Below are positions 17,083 to 26,029 of a stretch of DNA of 64,000 nucleotides, one piece after another. The DNA is from Dyadobacter subterraneus (lineage in GTDB: Bacteria; Bacteroidota; Bacteroidia; Cytophagales; Spirosomataceae). The DNA lies in contig NZ_JACYGY010000001.1 in NCBI RefSeq assembly GCF_015221875.1, forward strand, positions 124,001 to 188,000, in the 5' to 3' direction. The notes under the pieces were generated by a model that saw only the letters and a list, made by a program, of their open reading frames with translations, was not told the DNA's origin and ran no database searches. Position 1 is the first letter of the stretch. Every line of letters starts with the position of its first letter. Position numbers and translations under genes: made by a program.

Positions 17083-17487
17083 ATGGAAAGCAAGATAAAA
17101 ATACCACGGGAAATGTTGATGCATATTGATTTTACCAATACCATTAACGGAGGAATAAGCGAACCGATCGTTCATCTTGAAAAAGGAACGGATGGTTACG
17201 AAGTTACAGTGAAGGCACCCGGTATAGAATCAGAAGACCTTCAATTGGAAATTGTAAAAGACAAAATGAGATTATATCATCTCTTGCCAATATTTCGTCA
17301 GGAAAGAGAAAGTGAGGAACAGTGGAAAACAATGCGTTTTATCAGCACAATAGCAATTCCGGATGGAGTGGATGCTGATAATATTACCGCAAGATATGAT
17401 AGTGTAAAACGTCATTTGGTATTGTTTCTTCCATTTAATCACCAACAAGATGACTTCCGCAGAAAAGTTGATATCGAGCGTTGGTAG
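17083..17487 (+). CDS. Small heat shock protein, HSP20 family
   Basis: ATP-independent holdase chaperone. About 134 residues from MESKIKIPREM; an in-frame ATG at 17050 would add 11. The alpha-crystallin domain spans about residues 30-125: HLEKGTDGYEVTVKAPGIESEDLQLEI, then IPDGVDADNITARYDS. The usual I-x-I tail is not evident; it ends KVDIERW, and the segment before the last strands is atypical, so oligomer packing may differ. Followed by a strong terminator. Confidence 0.85.
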   Translation: MESKIKIPREMLMHIDFTNTINGGISEPIVHLEKGTDGYEVTVKAPGIESEDLQLEIVKDKMRLYHLLPIFRQERESEEQWKTMRFISTIAIPDGVDADNITARYDSVKRHLVLFLPFNHQQDDFRRKVDIERW

Positions 17488-17521
17488 ATTTAGGAAATGC
17501 CAGACTAACCAAACTTAAAAA

Positions 17522-17549
17522 CCTCACAATTGGAAATTGTGGGGTTTTT
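17522..17549 (+). terminator. Terminator after HSP20
   Basis: Ten-bp stem 17522-17531 with 17535-17544, GGA loop, then TTTTT and a second T-run. Confidence 0.9.
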
Positions 17550-17635
17550 GTTTTTAGAATGGTATTCATCTAATAGTTAATGTTAAGATATAGTAAACCT
17601 GTATTATTTGATGAAAAATTAAAGTGCGATCTGTG

Positions 17636-17643
17636 TATATTTG
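17636..17643 (+). promoter_or_regulatory. Probable promoter -7 box for the 111-residue protein gene
   Basis: TATATTTG matches TAnnTTTG exactly, 33 bases before the ATG at 17677. The -33 element is weak. Confidence 0.45.
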
Positions 17644-17676
17644 TTTACTTAGAACCTCCCTTACTCAACACATGAT

Positions 17677-18012
17677 ATGAAAAAGTCTAATATTTTTGCC
17701 TTTATTGAATTTTCAAAGCTGGCAGAAGGCCTTCGTACGGCCGCGGAAGCAGGAAAACTAAAAGAGCAGCTAAAATCACAGGCCGCTTACTTCAACATTA
17801 TTGAACCAAAATATTTTTCTGAGGATTTAGTAGAAGAATGGGAAAATATTCTTGGTTCTACGCGCAAGTCCGGAGCTAAAATAAATGAAGAAGGAAGAAT
17901 TGTATCCAATGCGGTAACCAACACCATTGAGCAGATGAGCGAGGTAGAATGTAAGGTTTTGGTGGATCGCGTGAATGCTTTGTATGATAAACTGAAAAAA
18001 GAATTTGAATGA
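17677..18012 (+). CDS. Hypothetical protein, 111 residues
   Basis: Unrecognised soluble, mostly helical protein with no signal peptide. Helical segments run through FIEFSKLAEGLRTAAEAGKL and a charged C-terminal helix (CKVLVDRVNALYDKLKKEFE). It has its own promoter box and terminator, so it is a single-gene unit, and codon use matches the neighbours. Function unknown. Confidence 0.75.
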   Translation: MKKSNIFAFIEFSKLAEGLRTAAEAGKLKEQLKSQAAYFNIIEPKYFSEDLVEEWENILGSTRKSGAKINEEGRIVSNAVTNTIEQMSEVECKVLVDRVNALYDKLKKEFE

Positions 18013-18055
18013 TTTTCACTCCTTAAACTTGAAAATCTAATAACTCCTATACTAT

Positions 18056-18087
18056 AAAGCCTGCCGCAGAATATCGCGGCAGGCTTT
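18056..18087. terminator. Bidirectional terminator between the hypothetical gene and metG
   Basis: Perfect 12-bp stem AAAGCCTGCCGC with its complement around an 8-base loop, T-rich on both sides, between convergent genes. Confidence 0.93.
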
Positions 18088-18111
18088 TCTCTTTCAATTT
18101 TATCAACGGAA

Positions 18112-20184
18112 TTAATTAACAGTTCCGCCATTCCAGATTTCTTTACCTGGCTGAACAAATGCCAGACTTCCGTCCTTATCCTCAGCCATCAGGATCATAC
18201 CGTGACTTTCCATACCCATCATTTTACGTGGAGCAAGATTGGCAAGATAAAGTACTTTTTTTCCAATGACTTCTTCGGCTTTGAAATGCTCGGAAATTCC
18301 GCTGAGCACTGTCCGCTGTTCACTTCCGATATCAACCTTTAATTTTAGTAGTTTTTTGCTTTTTGGAACATTTTCAGCTTCCAGAATCGTAGCAACGCGA
18401 ATATCCATTTTGGCAAAATCGTCAAATTGGATTTCAGGTTTTACTTCTGCTACTACTTTTCCTTCAAGTTCGTTGGCGCGTTTTGCGTCATGCAGTTTCT
18501 GGATTTGTTTTTCAATGACATGATCTTCAATTTTCTCAAAAAGAAGACTTGCTTCATTGATTTCCTGGCCAGCTTTTAATAAATCAGATTTTCCTGCGTC
18601 TGCCCAGTTTTTATTTTCAACGCCTAATTGTTTACGAATTTTTTCTGCTGTAAACGGAAGGACAGGTTCTGCAACAATTGATAATGAAGCAGAAATCTGC
18701 AAGGCAATATTCATGATGGTATTGACACGCTCAGGATCCGTTTTGATCGCATGCCATGGCTGCGTATCTGCAAGATATTTATTTCCCAGACGTGCCAGAT
18801 CCATAATAAATGTAAGCGCTTCGCGGAAACGATAGTTTTCCATCGCTTCACCGATTTTGGCAGGGAAAGCTGCAAGTTCGGCTAAAACAGTTTCATCAAT
18901 TTCTGTTAATTCACCTAATGAAGGTACCTTACTATCACAGAACTTCTGTGTAAGTACTACCGCGCGATTGATGAAATTTCCAAAAATTCCAACCAGTTCG
19001 CTGTTGTTGCGGGTTTGGAAATCTTTCCATGTAAATTCAGAATCTTTTGTTTCTGGAGCGCTTGCCGTTAGAACATAACGTAAAACATCCTGTTTGTCTG
19101 GCAATTCTTCCAGATATTCGTGAAGCCAAACAGCCCAGTTTCTTGAAGTGGAAATTTTATCACCTTCAAGATTCATGAATTCATTAGCCGGAACATTATC
19201 AGCCAAAATCAGATTTCCTTCTGCAATAACCGTTGCCGGGAAAATGATACAGTGGAAAACGATATTATCCTTTCCAATAAAGTGGACCAGTTTTGTATCT
19301 TCAACACCATCTTCATTTTTTTGCCACCATTTTTTCCAGCCTTCGTCTGTACCATTTTTCTGAATCAGCCAGTCTTTGGTGGCAGAAATATATCCGATAG
19401 GTGCTTCAAACCAAACGTAAAGAACTTTTCCATCCGTATCAGGAAGTGGAACCGGAATTCCCCAGTCAAGATCACGCGTCATGGCGCGAGGCTTCAAACC
19501 CTCTTTAAGCCATGATTGGCATTGGCCCAAAACGTTGGTTTTCCATTCCGGATGACTGTTTACATATGCTTCAACCTGAGGCTGTAACTTATCCAATGGC
19601 AAAAACCAGTTGGTTGTAGGACGCATAACAGGTTTTGCTCCTGAAAGCATGGAATGCGGCTCAATTAATTCTGTCGGGCTAAGTGCAGAACCACAACGCT
19701 CGCACTGATCACCATATGCATTTGGATTTGCACAAACCGGGCAAGTACCAACGATATAACGATCTGCTAAAAATTGCTGAGCCGTTTCATCATAATATTG
19801 TTCGGTTGTTTCTTCAATAAAAACACCTTTATCGTACAAATCCTTGAAAATTTCCTGGGAAGTTTCGTAATGGATTTTCTTGCTTGTGCGTGAATAAACG
19901 TCAAAAGAAATGCCAAGCTGCTTAAATGAATCGTCGATTTGTGTGTAATACTTATCTACAACCTGTTGCGGTGTAAGTCCTTCTTTTTTTGCGCGGATGG
20001 TAATGGGTACGCCGTGTTCATCCGTACCGCTGATAAATGCAACATCTTTTTCGTTTGAACGAAGGTAACGTACGTAAATATCAGCAGGAACATAACATCC
20101 GGCAAGGTGGCCAATATGAATAGGTCCGTTGGCATAAATCAATGCCGCGGTGACGGTATAGCGTTTAGGGTCAATAATTGCCAT
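18112..20184 (-). CDS. metG: Methionyl-tRNA synthetase with C-terminal tRNA-binding domain
   Basis: Charges tRNA-Met. The 690-residue class I enzyme has HIGH as HIGH in [11 protein letters not shown], a zinc knuckle [17 protein letters not shown], and the KMSKS equivalent KISTS in [14 protein letters not shown]. The C-terminal ~110 residues ([20 protein letters not shown] to [16 protein letters not shown]) form an OB-fold tRNA-binding/dimerisation domain, as in E. coli-type MetG. Single gene, terminated by the hairpin at 18056-18087. Confidence 0.97.
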   Translation of the reverse strand: MAIIDPKRYTVTAALIYANGPIHIGHLAGCYVPADIYVRYLRSNEKDVAFISGTDEHGVPITIRAKKEGLTPQQVVDKYYTQIDDSFKQLGISFDVYSRTSKKIHYETSQEIFKDLYDKGVFIEETTEQYYDETAQQFLADRYIVGTCPVCANPNAYGDQCERCGSALSPTELIEPHSMLSGAKPVMRPTTNWFLPLDKLQPQVEAYVNSHPEWKTNVLGQCQSWLKEGLKPRAMTRDLDWGIPVPLPDTDGKVLYVWFEAPIGYISATKDWLIQKNGTDEGWKKWWQKNEDGVEDTKLVHFIGKDNIVFHCIIFPATVIAEGNLILADNVPANEFMNLEGDKISTSRNWAVWLHEYLEELPDKQDVLRYVLTASAPETKDSEFTWKDFQTRNNSELVGIFGNFINRAVVLTQKFCDSKVPSLGELTEIDETVLAELAAFPAKIGEAMENYRFREALTFIMDLARLGNKYLADTQPWHAIKTDPERVNTIMNIALQISASLSIVAEPVLPFTAEKIRKQLGVENKNWADAGKSDLLKAGQEINEASLLFEKIEDHVIEKQIQKLHDAKRANELEGKVVAEVKPEIQFDDFAKMDIRVATILEAENVPKSKKLLKLKVDIGSEQRTVLSGISEHFKAEEVIGKKVLYLANLAPRKMMGMESHGMILMAEDKDGSLAFVQPGKEIWNGGTVN

Positions 20185-20214
20185 TAATTTTTAACTCTTA
20201 TTTAGTTTATGATG

Positions 20215-20222
20215 CAAAGTTA
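20215..20222 (-). promoter_or_regulatory. Probable metG promoter -7 box
   Basis: The reverse strand reads TAACTTTG, matching TAnnTTTG, about 30 bases before the metG start. No strong -33 seen. Confidence 0.45.
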
Positions 20223-20351
20223 GTGAAATCGGTTTCAGTGAGGGCATGTTTTAAAACAACAAAAATTGGAAGTTAGTGTCGTTGACAAATTGTATTGAAA
20301 GGGCCTGATAAAAACCAACTTATGAAAGGCTCTTTCTGACATGATTCAATG

Positions 20352-20412
20352 TATAGTTTATTGGATAAAATGTAAACTATATTTTACATTAATTCAAATA
20401 TAGTTTACATTT
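20352..20412. promoter_or_regulatory. Operator-like inverted repeats upstream of the XRE operon
   Basis: A perfect 17-base inverted repeat (20368-20384 and 20396-20412, core ATGTAAACTATA) has an 11-base spacer, and a third half-site TATAGTTTA lies at 20352-20360. It ends about 40 bases before the first ATG of an operon that encodes an XRE repressor-like protein, so autoregulation is the simplest reading (inference). Confidence 0.65.
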
Positions 20413-20451
20413 ATGACGTTACACCGATGTACTTTCAAAACCTCCGTATTT

Positions 20452-20950
20452 ATGAAAACAAAATATCTTCTACCACATCATTACCAGATTTTTGGCTGGA
20501 TTGCCACAGCTTTGGGATTGTCTGTTATTCTTTGGGGATTACTCATTGGTGAAGCAAGTTCCTTTTAAGCTTGAAATAAGTTTTCCCTGGCCTTTTTCCA
20601 GTGGTAAAGGCTTTTTAGATCCACAGGTTTATGGAGGCAATATTACATTAGATATTGCAGATGAATTGTTGTGTATTCTGATGATTACAGGATTGTTTAT
20701 TGTGGCATTTTCAAGGCAAAAAGTGGAAGATGAAAGGATCGCGCAAATACGTCTTGAAGCCTTGCAATGGGGTGTTTATGCCAATTATCTAACACTCATT
20801 TTGTGTATTCTGCTAATTTACGGCGGATCATTTTTACTGGTTTTATCATACAACATGTTTACTCCACTCATTATTTTTATAGCCCGGTTTTACTGGTTAT
20901 TGTATATTGAGCCGGCCATTGAAGCAAAAAAAGAAAGGAGTTTGTCATGA
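20452..20950 (+). pseudogene. Membrane protein gene interrupted by a +1 frameshift
   Basis: The ATG frame at 20452 encodes a hydrophobic N-terminus (MKTKYLLPHHYQIFGW, then a helix) but stops at TAA 20566-20568. From 20567 a second frame continues without a good start and encodes KLEISFPWPF plus three or so helices to 20950. Removing one T from the T4 run at 20563-20566 joins both into a coherent protein of about 165 residues. So the gene carries a one-base homopolymer insertion: a true inactivation, a phase switch or an assembly error. The stop overlaps the ATG of the XRE gene, as in an intact operon. Family not recognised. Confidence 0.75.
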
Positions 20951-21147
20951 AAAACAGAATAAGAATTGAACGTGCCATTTTGAATATTACCCAGGCCGAT
21001 CTCGCCGAACTTGTTCAAGTATCACGACAAACAATTAATGCCATCGAAGCCGGAAAATATTCCCCAACGCTGGCACTGGGAATGAAGATTGCCCAACAAT
21101 TTGAAAAGACTGTAAATGAAGTTTTTGAGTTAGAGGAAGGGGATTGA
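20947..21147 (+). CDS. Small XRE-family transcriptional regulator
   Basis: A 66-residue single-domain helix-turn-helix protein of the short YgzD/XRE type: RIERAILNITQADLAELV, recognition helix SRQTINAIEAGKYSPTL, then LGMKIAQQFEKTVNEVFEL. It overlaps the preceding membrane gene by ATGA, and such regulators are usually paired with a membrane protein. It likely binds the inverted repeats at 20352-20412 and represses the operon. Confidence 0.93.
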   Translation: MKNRIRIERAILNITQADLAELVQVSRQTINAIEAGKYSPTLALGMKIAQQFEKTVNEVFELEEGD

Positions 21148-21230
21148 TACAATCTTTAATTGTATAAAAATGACTTTTTATACCCTTCATAGAGAACATT
21201 TTCCAAAATTTAACTTCTCCGGGATTGCGA

Positions 21231-21277
21231 TACTTGCAAATTCTATTCATTTCTATATATTTGCACAATTGCAAGTA
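21231..21277 (+). promoter_or_regulatory. Promoter flanked by an inverted repeat
   Basis: CTTG at 21233-21236 and TATATTTG at 21256-21263 with a 19-base spacer form a near-ideal Bacteroidota promoter. Arms TACTTGCAA (21231-21239) and TTGCAAGTA (21269-21277) sit on the -33 element and at the expected start site, so a bound dimer would block both. Transcription would begin near 21269. Confidence 0.6.
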
Positions 21278-21297
21278 ATACTTTTACTATTGTAACC

Positions 21298-21852
21298 TTG
21301 GGTCGCATTTTATCCATATTGCTTTTTGGGCTTTTGCTTTACAACATGATGGGCTATTCCGTAGTTTATTTGTTGGAAGACAAGTATGCCGTTAGCACAG
21401 GAGATGAAAGTTTTATTGAAAGACACGAGTTCTCAAAAGACATTGTAATTAAAGTCCCGGTTGCAATTCCTTACCAGACATCATGGGATAATCCTGAGCC
21501 AGCCGAAGGTAAAATTCAGCATGAAGGTGAATATTACCAGATGAAATCAAGACAGCTGATTAATGACACGATGTATGTTCATTGTGAATTTGATCAGAAC
21601 GCACGTGATCGTTTTATGAGCCTTGTTTCTCATATCAACGATGAAGTTTCGGGCAATACTTCCGATACGCATAAAAAATCTCCTTCAACAATACTTAAAA
21701 GTTTCCTTAAAGAATATATGACTTCCAGCAGGAAGCATGTTTTCTATGTAATGGAATGGTCTGAAAAGTCGATTTACACTTCAACGTACCAAAACTTAAC
21801 TCCGCTTAAAGCGCTCCTGAGCATTCCTTCGCCACCTCCGGATTTAGTTTAA
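21298..21852 (+). CDS. Hypothetical exported or membrane-anchored protein, 184 residues
   Basis: The frame opens with TTG at 21298, about 30 bases after a good promoter; this start is preferred because it gives an N-terminal hydrophobic segment (GRILSILLFGLLLYNMMGYS). The rest is soluble with a DEVSGNTSDTHKKSPST loop and ends SIPSPPPDLV, a proline-rich tail similar to that of the 59595-59939 product. No family recognised. Confidence 0.7.
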   Translation: MGRILSILLFGLLLYNMMGYSVVYLLEDKYAVSTGDESFIERHEFSKDIVIKVPVAIPYQTSWDNPEPAEGKIQHEGEYYQMKSRQLINDTMYVHCEFDQNARDRFMSLVSHINDEVSGNTSDTHKKSPSTILKSFLKEYMTSSRKHVFYVMEWSEKSIYTSTYQNLTPLKALLSIPSPPPDLV

Positions 21853-22073
21853 GTCTTCTTTCTTTTTGCACATTTAAGTTACACATGGCTTATTTGAATG
21901 ATTTTAAAATCATTCTTTATGCTGTCGTTTATGCGGTTTATATCGCCTCGTTTGTCTGTGCAAATAGTTTTATGAATTCTTATAACTATTTCAAAACTAG
22001 TTAATTGACAGAATTTCAGATTTGTCAATGAACGATCAGCTGTCATATAGCTGATTAAATGGAGCATTTTCTA

Positions 22074-22613
22074 ATGGCACATATACAGTTACCGAACGAA
22101 GAACTTCCCGGAATCGTCGGACTTTTTAATTTCAAACCTGAAACTGCAAAACCGCTTGGAGCTTTGGCAGATGTCTTGTTAAGAGGGCCGTCTCCATTGA
22201 CCAGTGGTGAACGTGAGCTCATTGCTTCCTACGTTTCAAATCTCAACAATTGCCATTTTTGCCATACCTCACACGGTGCGGCGGCAATGGCTCACTTATC
22301 CTGCGATGTGAATTTGCTGGATGATATCAAGCAGGATTTCATCACAATCCCGGTTTCTGAAAAGCTGCGCGCTTTACTTGATATCGCTGCGAAAGTACAA
22401 AAAGGCGGGAAACATGTTTTGGAAGAAGATATTGCCGCCGCACGGGAAGCGGGTGCAGTAGATCAGGAAATTCATGATACCGTTTTAATTGCTGCTGCTT
22501 TCTGCATGTTCAACCGTTATGTGGACGGATTAGGTACCTGGGCACCTAAGGAAAATAAAGCTTACCGCGAAATGGGTGAGCGTATGGCTTTTGTCGGTTA
22601 CAACCGCTACTAA
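22074..22613 (+). CDS. AhpD-like/carboxymuconolactone decarboxylase family protein (copy 1)
   Basis: A 179-residue helical protein of the CMD/AhpD superfamily (peroxidase-related branch). The start MAHIQLPNEE is preferred over an ATG 15 bases earlier because GGAG lies 10 bases upstream. The redox motif is C60-H-F-C63 with H67 and E48 in GERELIASY, as in AhpD. A thiol-based peroxidase or disulfide reductase activity is expected from the family. It starts a same-strand cluster with copy 2, a TonB receptor, MFS, DUF3179 and copy 3. Confidence 0.88.
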   Translation: MAHIQLPNEELPGIVGLFNFKPETAKPLGALADVLLRGPSPLTSGERELIASYVSNLNNCHFCHTSHGAAAMAHLSCDVNLLDDIKQDFITIPVSEKLRALLDIAAKVQKGGKHVLEEDIAAAREAGAVDQEIHDTVLIAAAFCMFNRYVDGLGTWAPKENKAYREMGERMAFVGYNRY

Positions 22614-22653
22614 ATCTGAATTTTCTTTTCCCAGCATCTAAACCGTTAACAAA

Positions 22654-23214
22654 ATGCCATATATAGAACTGCCGGCACATTTGCCTGGTATTACAGGACT
22701 GCTTGAATACAGCCAGCATACAGCCGGACCAATTCGTGAACTTACCCAGATTTTATTGCGGGGAGAGTCAACACTTACGAAGGGAGAAAGGGAGTTGATC
22801 GCCACTGTGGTCTCGTATAATAATGAATGTGTTTTTTGCACAACGGCGCATACAGCCGCGGCCGATTTGCTTTTAGGAGAATCTGAAACCTGTGAAATGG
22901 TTAAAAAAGATATTGATTCTGCGCCTGTAAGTGAAAAAATGAAATCACTTTTAAAAATTGCCAAACTGGTACAGATCAGTGGAAAAGCGGTTACGCCGGA
23001 AGCAGTTGCTGCTGCAAAAGAAAACGGAGCATCCGATGAAGAGATCCATGATACGGTTCTTATAGCCGGACTTTTCTGTTTGTACAACCGCTATGTTGAC
23101 GGACTTGCCAGTGTTACGCCCGCTAATCCCGAATTCTATGAATATCTGGGAGAAAGAATTGTAAACCACGGCTACAACAGGCTTCCACAAGGTTATGATC
23201 ATTTAAAAAAATAA
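22654..23214 (+). CDS. AhpD-like/carboxymuconolactone decarboxylase family protein (copy 2)
   Basis: A 186-residue paralogue of copy 1 with the same layout: LPGITGLLEYS, GERELIATVVS, redox motif C59-V-F-C62 with H66, then HDTVLIAGLFCLYNRYVDGL. It is more divergent than copies 1 and 3 are from each other (for example HTAAAD instead of HGAAA). It lies 40 bases after copy 1 and 25 before the TonB receptor, so co-transcription is likely. Substrate unknown. Confidence 0.88.
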   Translation: MPYIELPAHLPGITGLLEYSQHTAGPIRELTQILLRGESTLTKGERELIATVVSYNNECVFCTTAHTAAADLLLGESETCEMVKKDIDSAPVSEKMKSLLKIAKLVQISGKAVTPEAVAAAKENGASDEEIHDTVLIAGLFCLYNRYVDGLASVTPANPEFYEYLGERIVNHGYNRLPQGYDHLKK

Positions 23215-23239
23215 AAAACGACTCTCCTTATCAAATTAT

Positions 23240-26011
23240 ATGAAAAGAAACTTTTACCAATTTATAGTAATACTAAGTCTGTTGTTTTCACAAATAACAA
23301 ATGCCCAGACCGTCAAAATTGCAGGGACAATCCTTGATGCGGAAACCAAACAGCCTTTGGCCGGTGCATCCGTTGTTGTGAAGGGAAATCTTTCAGGGAC
23401 CATTTCCAATGCGACCGGAAATTTTGAAATAAACATTAACACGCCAGCCTCCCTGGTCATTTCTCTTGTAGGTTATGAACGTCAGGAAGTAAAAATTAAT
23501 AACAATTCATCTATTACAGTTTCTTTGAAAATTGCTTCGGAACAATTGGATCAGGTTGTAATCTCAGCTTCTCGTGTGGAAGAAAATATTCTTCGTTCGC
23601 CGGTAAGTATTGAAAAAATGGATATCAGAGGTGTTCAGCAAACACCGTCAGCAAATTATTACGATGGTTTGGTCAATATGAAATCGGTGGATATGGTAAC
23701 GAGCAGTTTGACATATAAACAAATAAATACCCGTGGTTTCAACAGCACAGGAAACAGCCGTTTCTTACAGCTTGTTGACGGTGTGGATAACCAGCCTTCC
23801 GGTTTGGGATTTGCGATGGGAAATTTATTTGGTCCGCATGATATTGATGTGGAAAGTGTTGAGCTGATTCCTGGTGCGGCTTCTGCACTTTACGGACCGG
23901 TGGCTTTCAACGGAATGCTTTACACACGCACAAAAAATCCGTTTGATTATCAGGGATTAAGCGTGCAGACAAAATTTGGAGTCAATCACATCAACGACGG
24001 TACCGGTCTTGGTGCCAAGCCGATGTATGATATGGCAGTTCGTTATGCGAAATCTTTTAATAACAAACTGGCGTTTAAACTGAATGCATCATACCTGACA
24101 GGAACGGATTGGTATGCAAATAATTACACAGATATTGACCCTAATACACCGGCAGCCAACAGAGGCCCGAATAATCCGGGGAGAAATGCGGTGAATATTT
24201 ATGGAGATGAAGTGGCGCAAACTTTACCAAATATTGGCCGTGTATCACGTACGGGCTATGAGGAAAAAGATCTGGCGACGTATGGCGTATACAGTCTGAA
24301 ATTAAACGGTGCTATACATTACCGGATTACGGATAAAATTGAAGCCATTTATCAGGGAAATTTCAATCAGGGAACAGCACAATATACGGGCAGTAACCGG
24401 TTCGTGATCAATGATTTCAAATTTATTCAACATCGTTTTGAAGTAAAAGGAAGCAATTTCTACGTTCGCGCGTATTCTAATCAGGAGCTTTCTACGAATT
24501 CTTACAACTCACGTGCACTTGGACAGCTCATCAATCGTCTGTGGGTCAAAGATTTGAATGGAAATACGGTGGCACCAAATGTTGCTGATGCCACCTGGTT
24601 TCAGCGTTATGCTGCCGCTTATAACGGATCAATTTCGGGAGTTACTTTAAATGATCCAACCGCTGCGCGTGCTTTTGCAGATCAGGGAAGGATCCTTCCG
24701 GGAACTGCGGAATTCGATGCGGATAAAGAGCAGTTAATTAAAACAAGAGGATTGGCCGGTGCCGGGATTTTGAGCAAATGCAGTCTGCGTCATGTAGAAG
24801 CGATGTACGATTTAAGCTCGCTTTTGCATGTTTTCAGTTTGCAGGTTGGTGGAAATTATAGAAAATACAATCTGGATACAGGCGGTACTTTGCTGGATGA
24901 TTTAAACAAAAAACTGACAAATGATGAATTTGGCATGTTCGCTCAGGCATCCAAATCATTGTTCAAAGATATGTTGAAACTGACAGTTTCAGGTCGTTAT
25001 GACAAAAACCAGAATTTCGACGGACGTTTCACTCCGCGCGCTTCCGCTGTTTTTTCTCCGGGCGAAAATCATCATTTCAGAGCTTCATACCAAACAGGAT
25101 TTCGGAACCCAACCATCAGCGATCAGTATATAAAACTGAACGTTGGACCGATCATTATTTTAGGTGGCGTTCCTGTGAATTCTGCTGGATTAAACGCTTA
25201 TGAAAACTCATTCACTTCTTCTTCGGTAAGTGCTTTTGCAAGTGGATTTGCGGCACAGGTGGCGCAAGGAACACCTTTTCCTCAGGCTGTGGCAAATAAC
25301 AAAGACAAATTGGTGAAGTCAAACGTGCCTTACATCAAGTCGGAAAAAGTGAAAAGTTATGAAGTTGGATATAAAGGTATCGTTGGTAAAAAGTTGCTGA
25401 TCGATGTAAATTATTATTTCAGTGAGTATACTGATTTTATCATCAACACGGTGGTAATACGCCCGACAGCAAATGTTTTACTTCCTGACGGAAAGATTAA
25501 CCCGGATGCGGCTACTGAAATTTTGAATGGAAAAACACAGGCATTTCAATTATATACCAACGCCGCAGATAAAGTTTCGATTCAGGGCGTAAGTACAGGA
25601 TTAACCTATTCGCTGCCAAAAAATTATCGCATCAGTGCAAATGCGACCTGGATTGAATTCAATTTGCGCAACGCGAATCCTAATAATATTCCTGCGTTTA
25701 ATACGCCAACCTGGAAAACAAATCTTACGCTTAGCAATGCGAGTCTGACCGATAAACTTGGTTTCAGCGTGGCCTGGCACTGGCAAAATGCATTTGACTG
25801 GTATGGAACATTTACAGAATTGCGTCCCGGAAGAATTTCAGCATATAGCTTGCTGGATGCACAGGTAAGTTATAAGGTTCCATCCTTGAAAACTACGGTG
25901 AAATTGGGTGCTTCAAACCTGACTAATCATTACGTGGTACAAGCATTCGGATCTCCGTCGGTAGGTGGATTATATTATGTGAGCTTAAATTTTGATCAGT
26001 TATTCAGATAG
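23240..26011 (+). CDS. TonB-dependent receptor with CarboxypepD-reg domain
   Basis: Outer-membrane active transporter, 923 residues. A signal peptide (about 1-22, ending NAQ) is followed by a carboxypeptidase-regulatory-like domain (about 25-110, VKIAGTILDAETKQPLAGASV), a plug domain (RVEENILRSPVSIEKMD to YGPVAFNGML) and a beta-barrel ending in the aromatic tail SLNFDQLFR. No SusD gene is adjacent, which argues against a polysaccharide-utilisation pair and for a smaller ligand such as a siderophore, cofactor or aromatic. The neighbouring AhpD-like and MFS genes suggest a shared uptake and processing pathway (inference). Confidence 0.94.
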   Translation: MKRNFYQFIVILSLLFSQITNAQTVKIAGTILDAETKQPLAGASVVVKGNLSGTISNATGNFEININTPASLVISLVGYERQEVKINNNSSITVSLKIASEQLDQVVISASRVEENILRSPVSIEKMDIRGVQQTPSANYYDGLVNMKSVDMVTSSLTYKQINTRGFNSTGNSRFLQLVDGVDNQPSGLGFAMGNLFGPHDIDVESVELIPGAASALYGPVAFNGMLYTRTKNPFDYQGLSVQTKFGVNHINDGTGLGAKPMYDMAVRYAKSFNNKLAFKLNASYLTGTDWYANNYTDIDPNTPAANRGPNNPGRNAVNIYGDEVAQTLPNIGRVSRTGYEEKDLATYGVYSLKLNGAIHYRITDKIEAIYQGNFNQGTAQYTGSNRFVINDFKFIQHRFEVKGSNFYVRAYSNQELSTNSYNSRALGQLINRLWVKDLNGNTVAPNVADATWFQRYAAAYNGSISGVTLNDPTAARAFADQGRILPGTAEFDADKEQLIKTRGLAGAGILSKCSLRHVEAMYDLSSLLHVFSLQVGGNYRKYNLDTGGTLLDDLNKKLTNDEFGMFAQASKSLFKDMLKLTVSGRYDKNQNFDGRFTPRASAVFSPGENHHFRASYQTGFRNPTISDQYIKLNVGPIIILGGVPVNSAGLNAYENSFTSSSVSAFASGFAAQVAQGTPFPQAVANNKDKLVKSNVPYIKSEKVKSYEVGYKGIVGKKLLIDVNYYFSEYTDFIINTVVIRPTANVLLPDGKINPDAATEILNGKTQAFQLYTNAADKVSIQGVSTGLTYSLPKNYRISANATWIEFNLRNANPNNIPAFNTPTWKTNLTLSNASLTDKLGFSVAWHWQNAFDWYGTFTELRPGRISAYSLLDAQVSYKVPSLKTTVKLGASNLTNHYVVQAFGSPSVGGLYYVSLNFDQLFR

Positions 26012-26029
26012 GTTATATAAAATTCAGAT

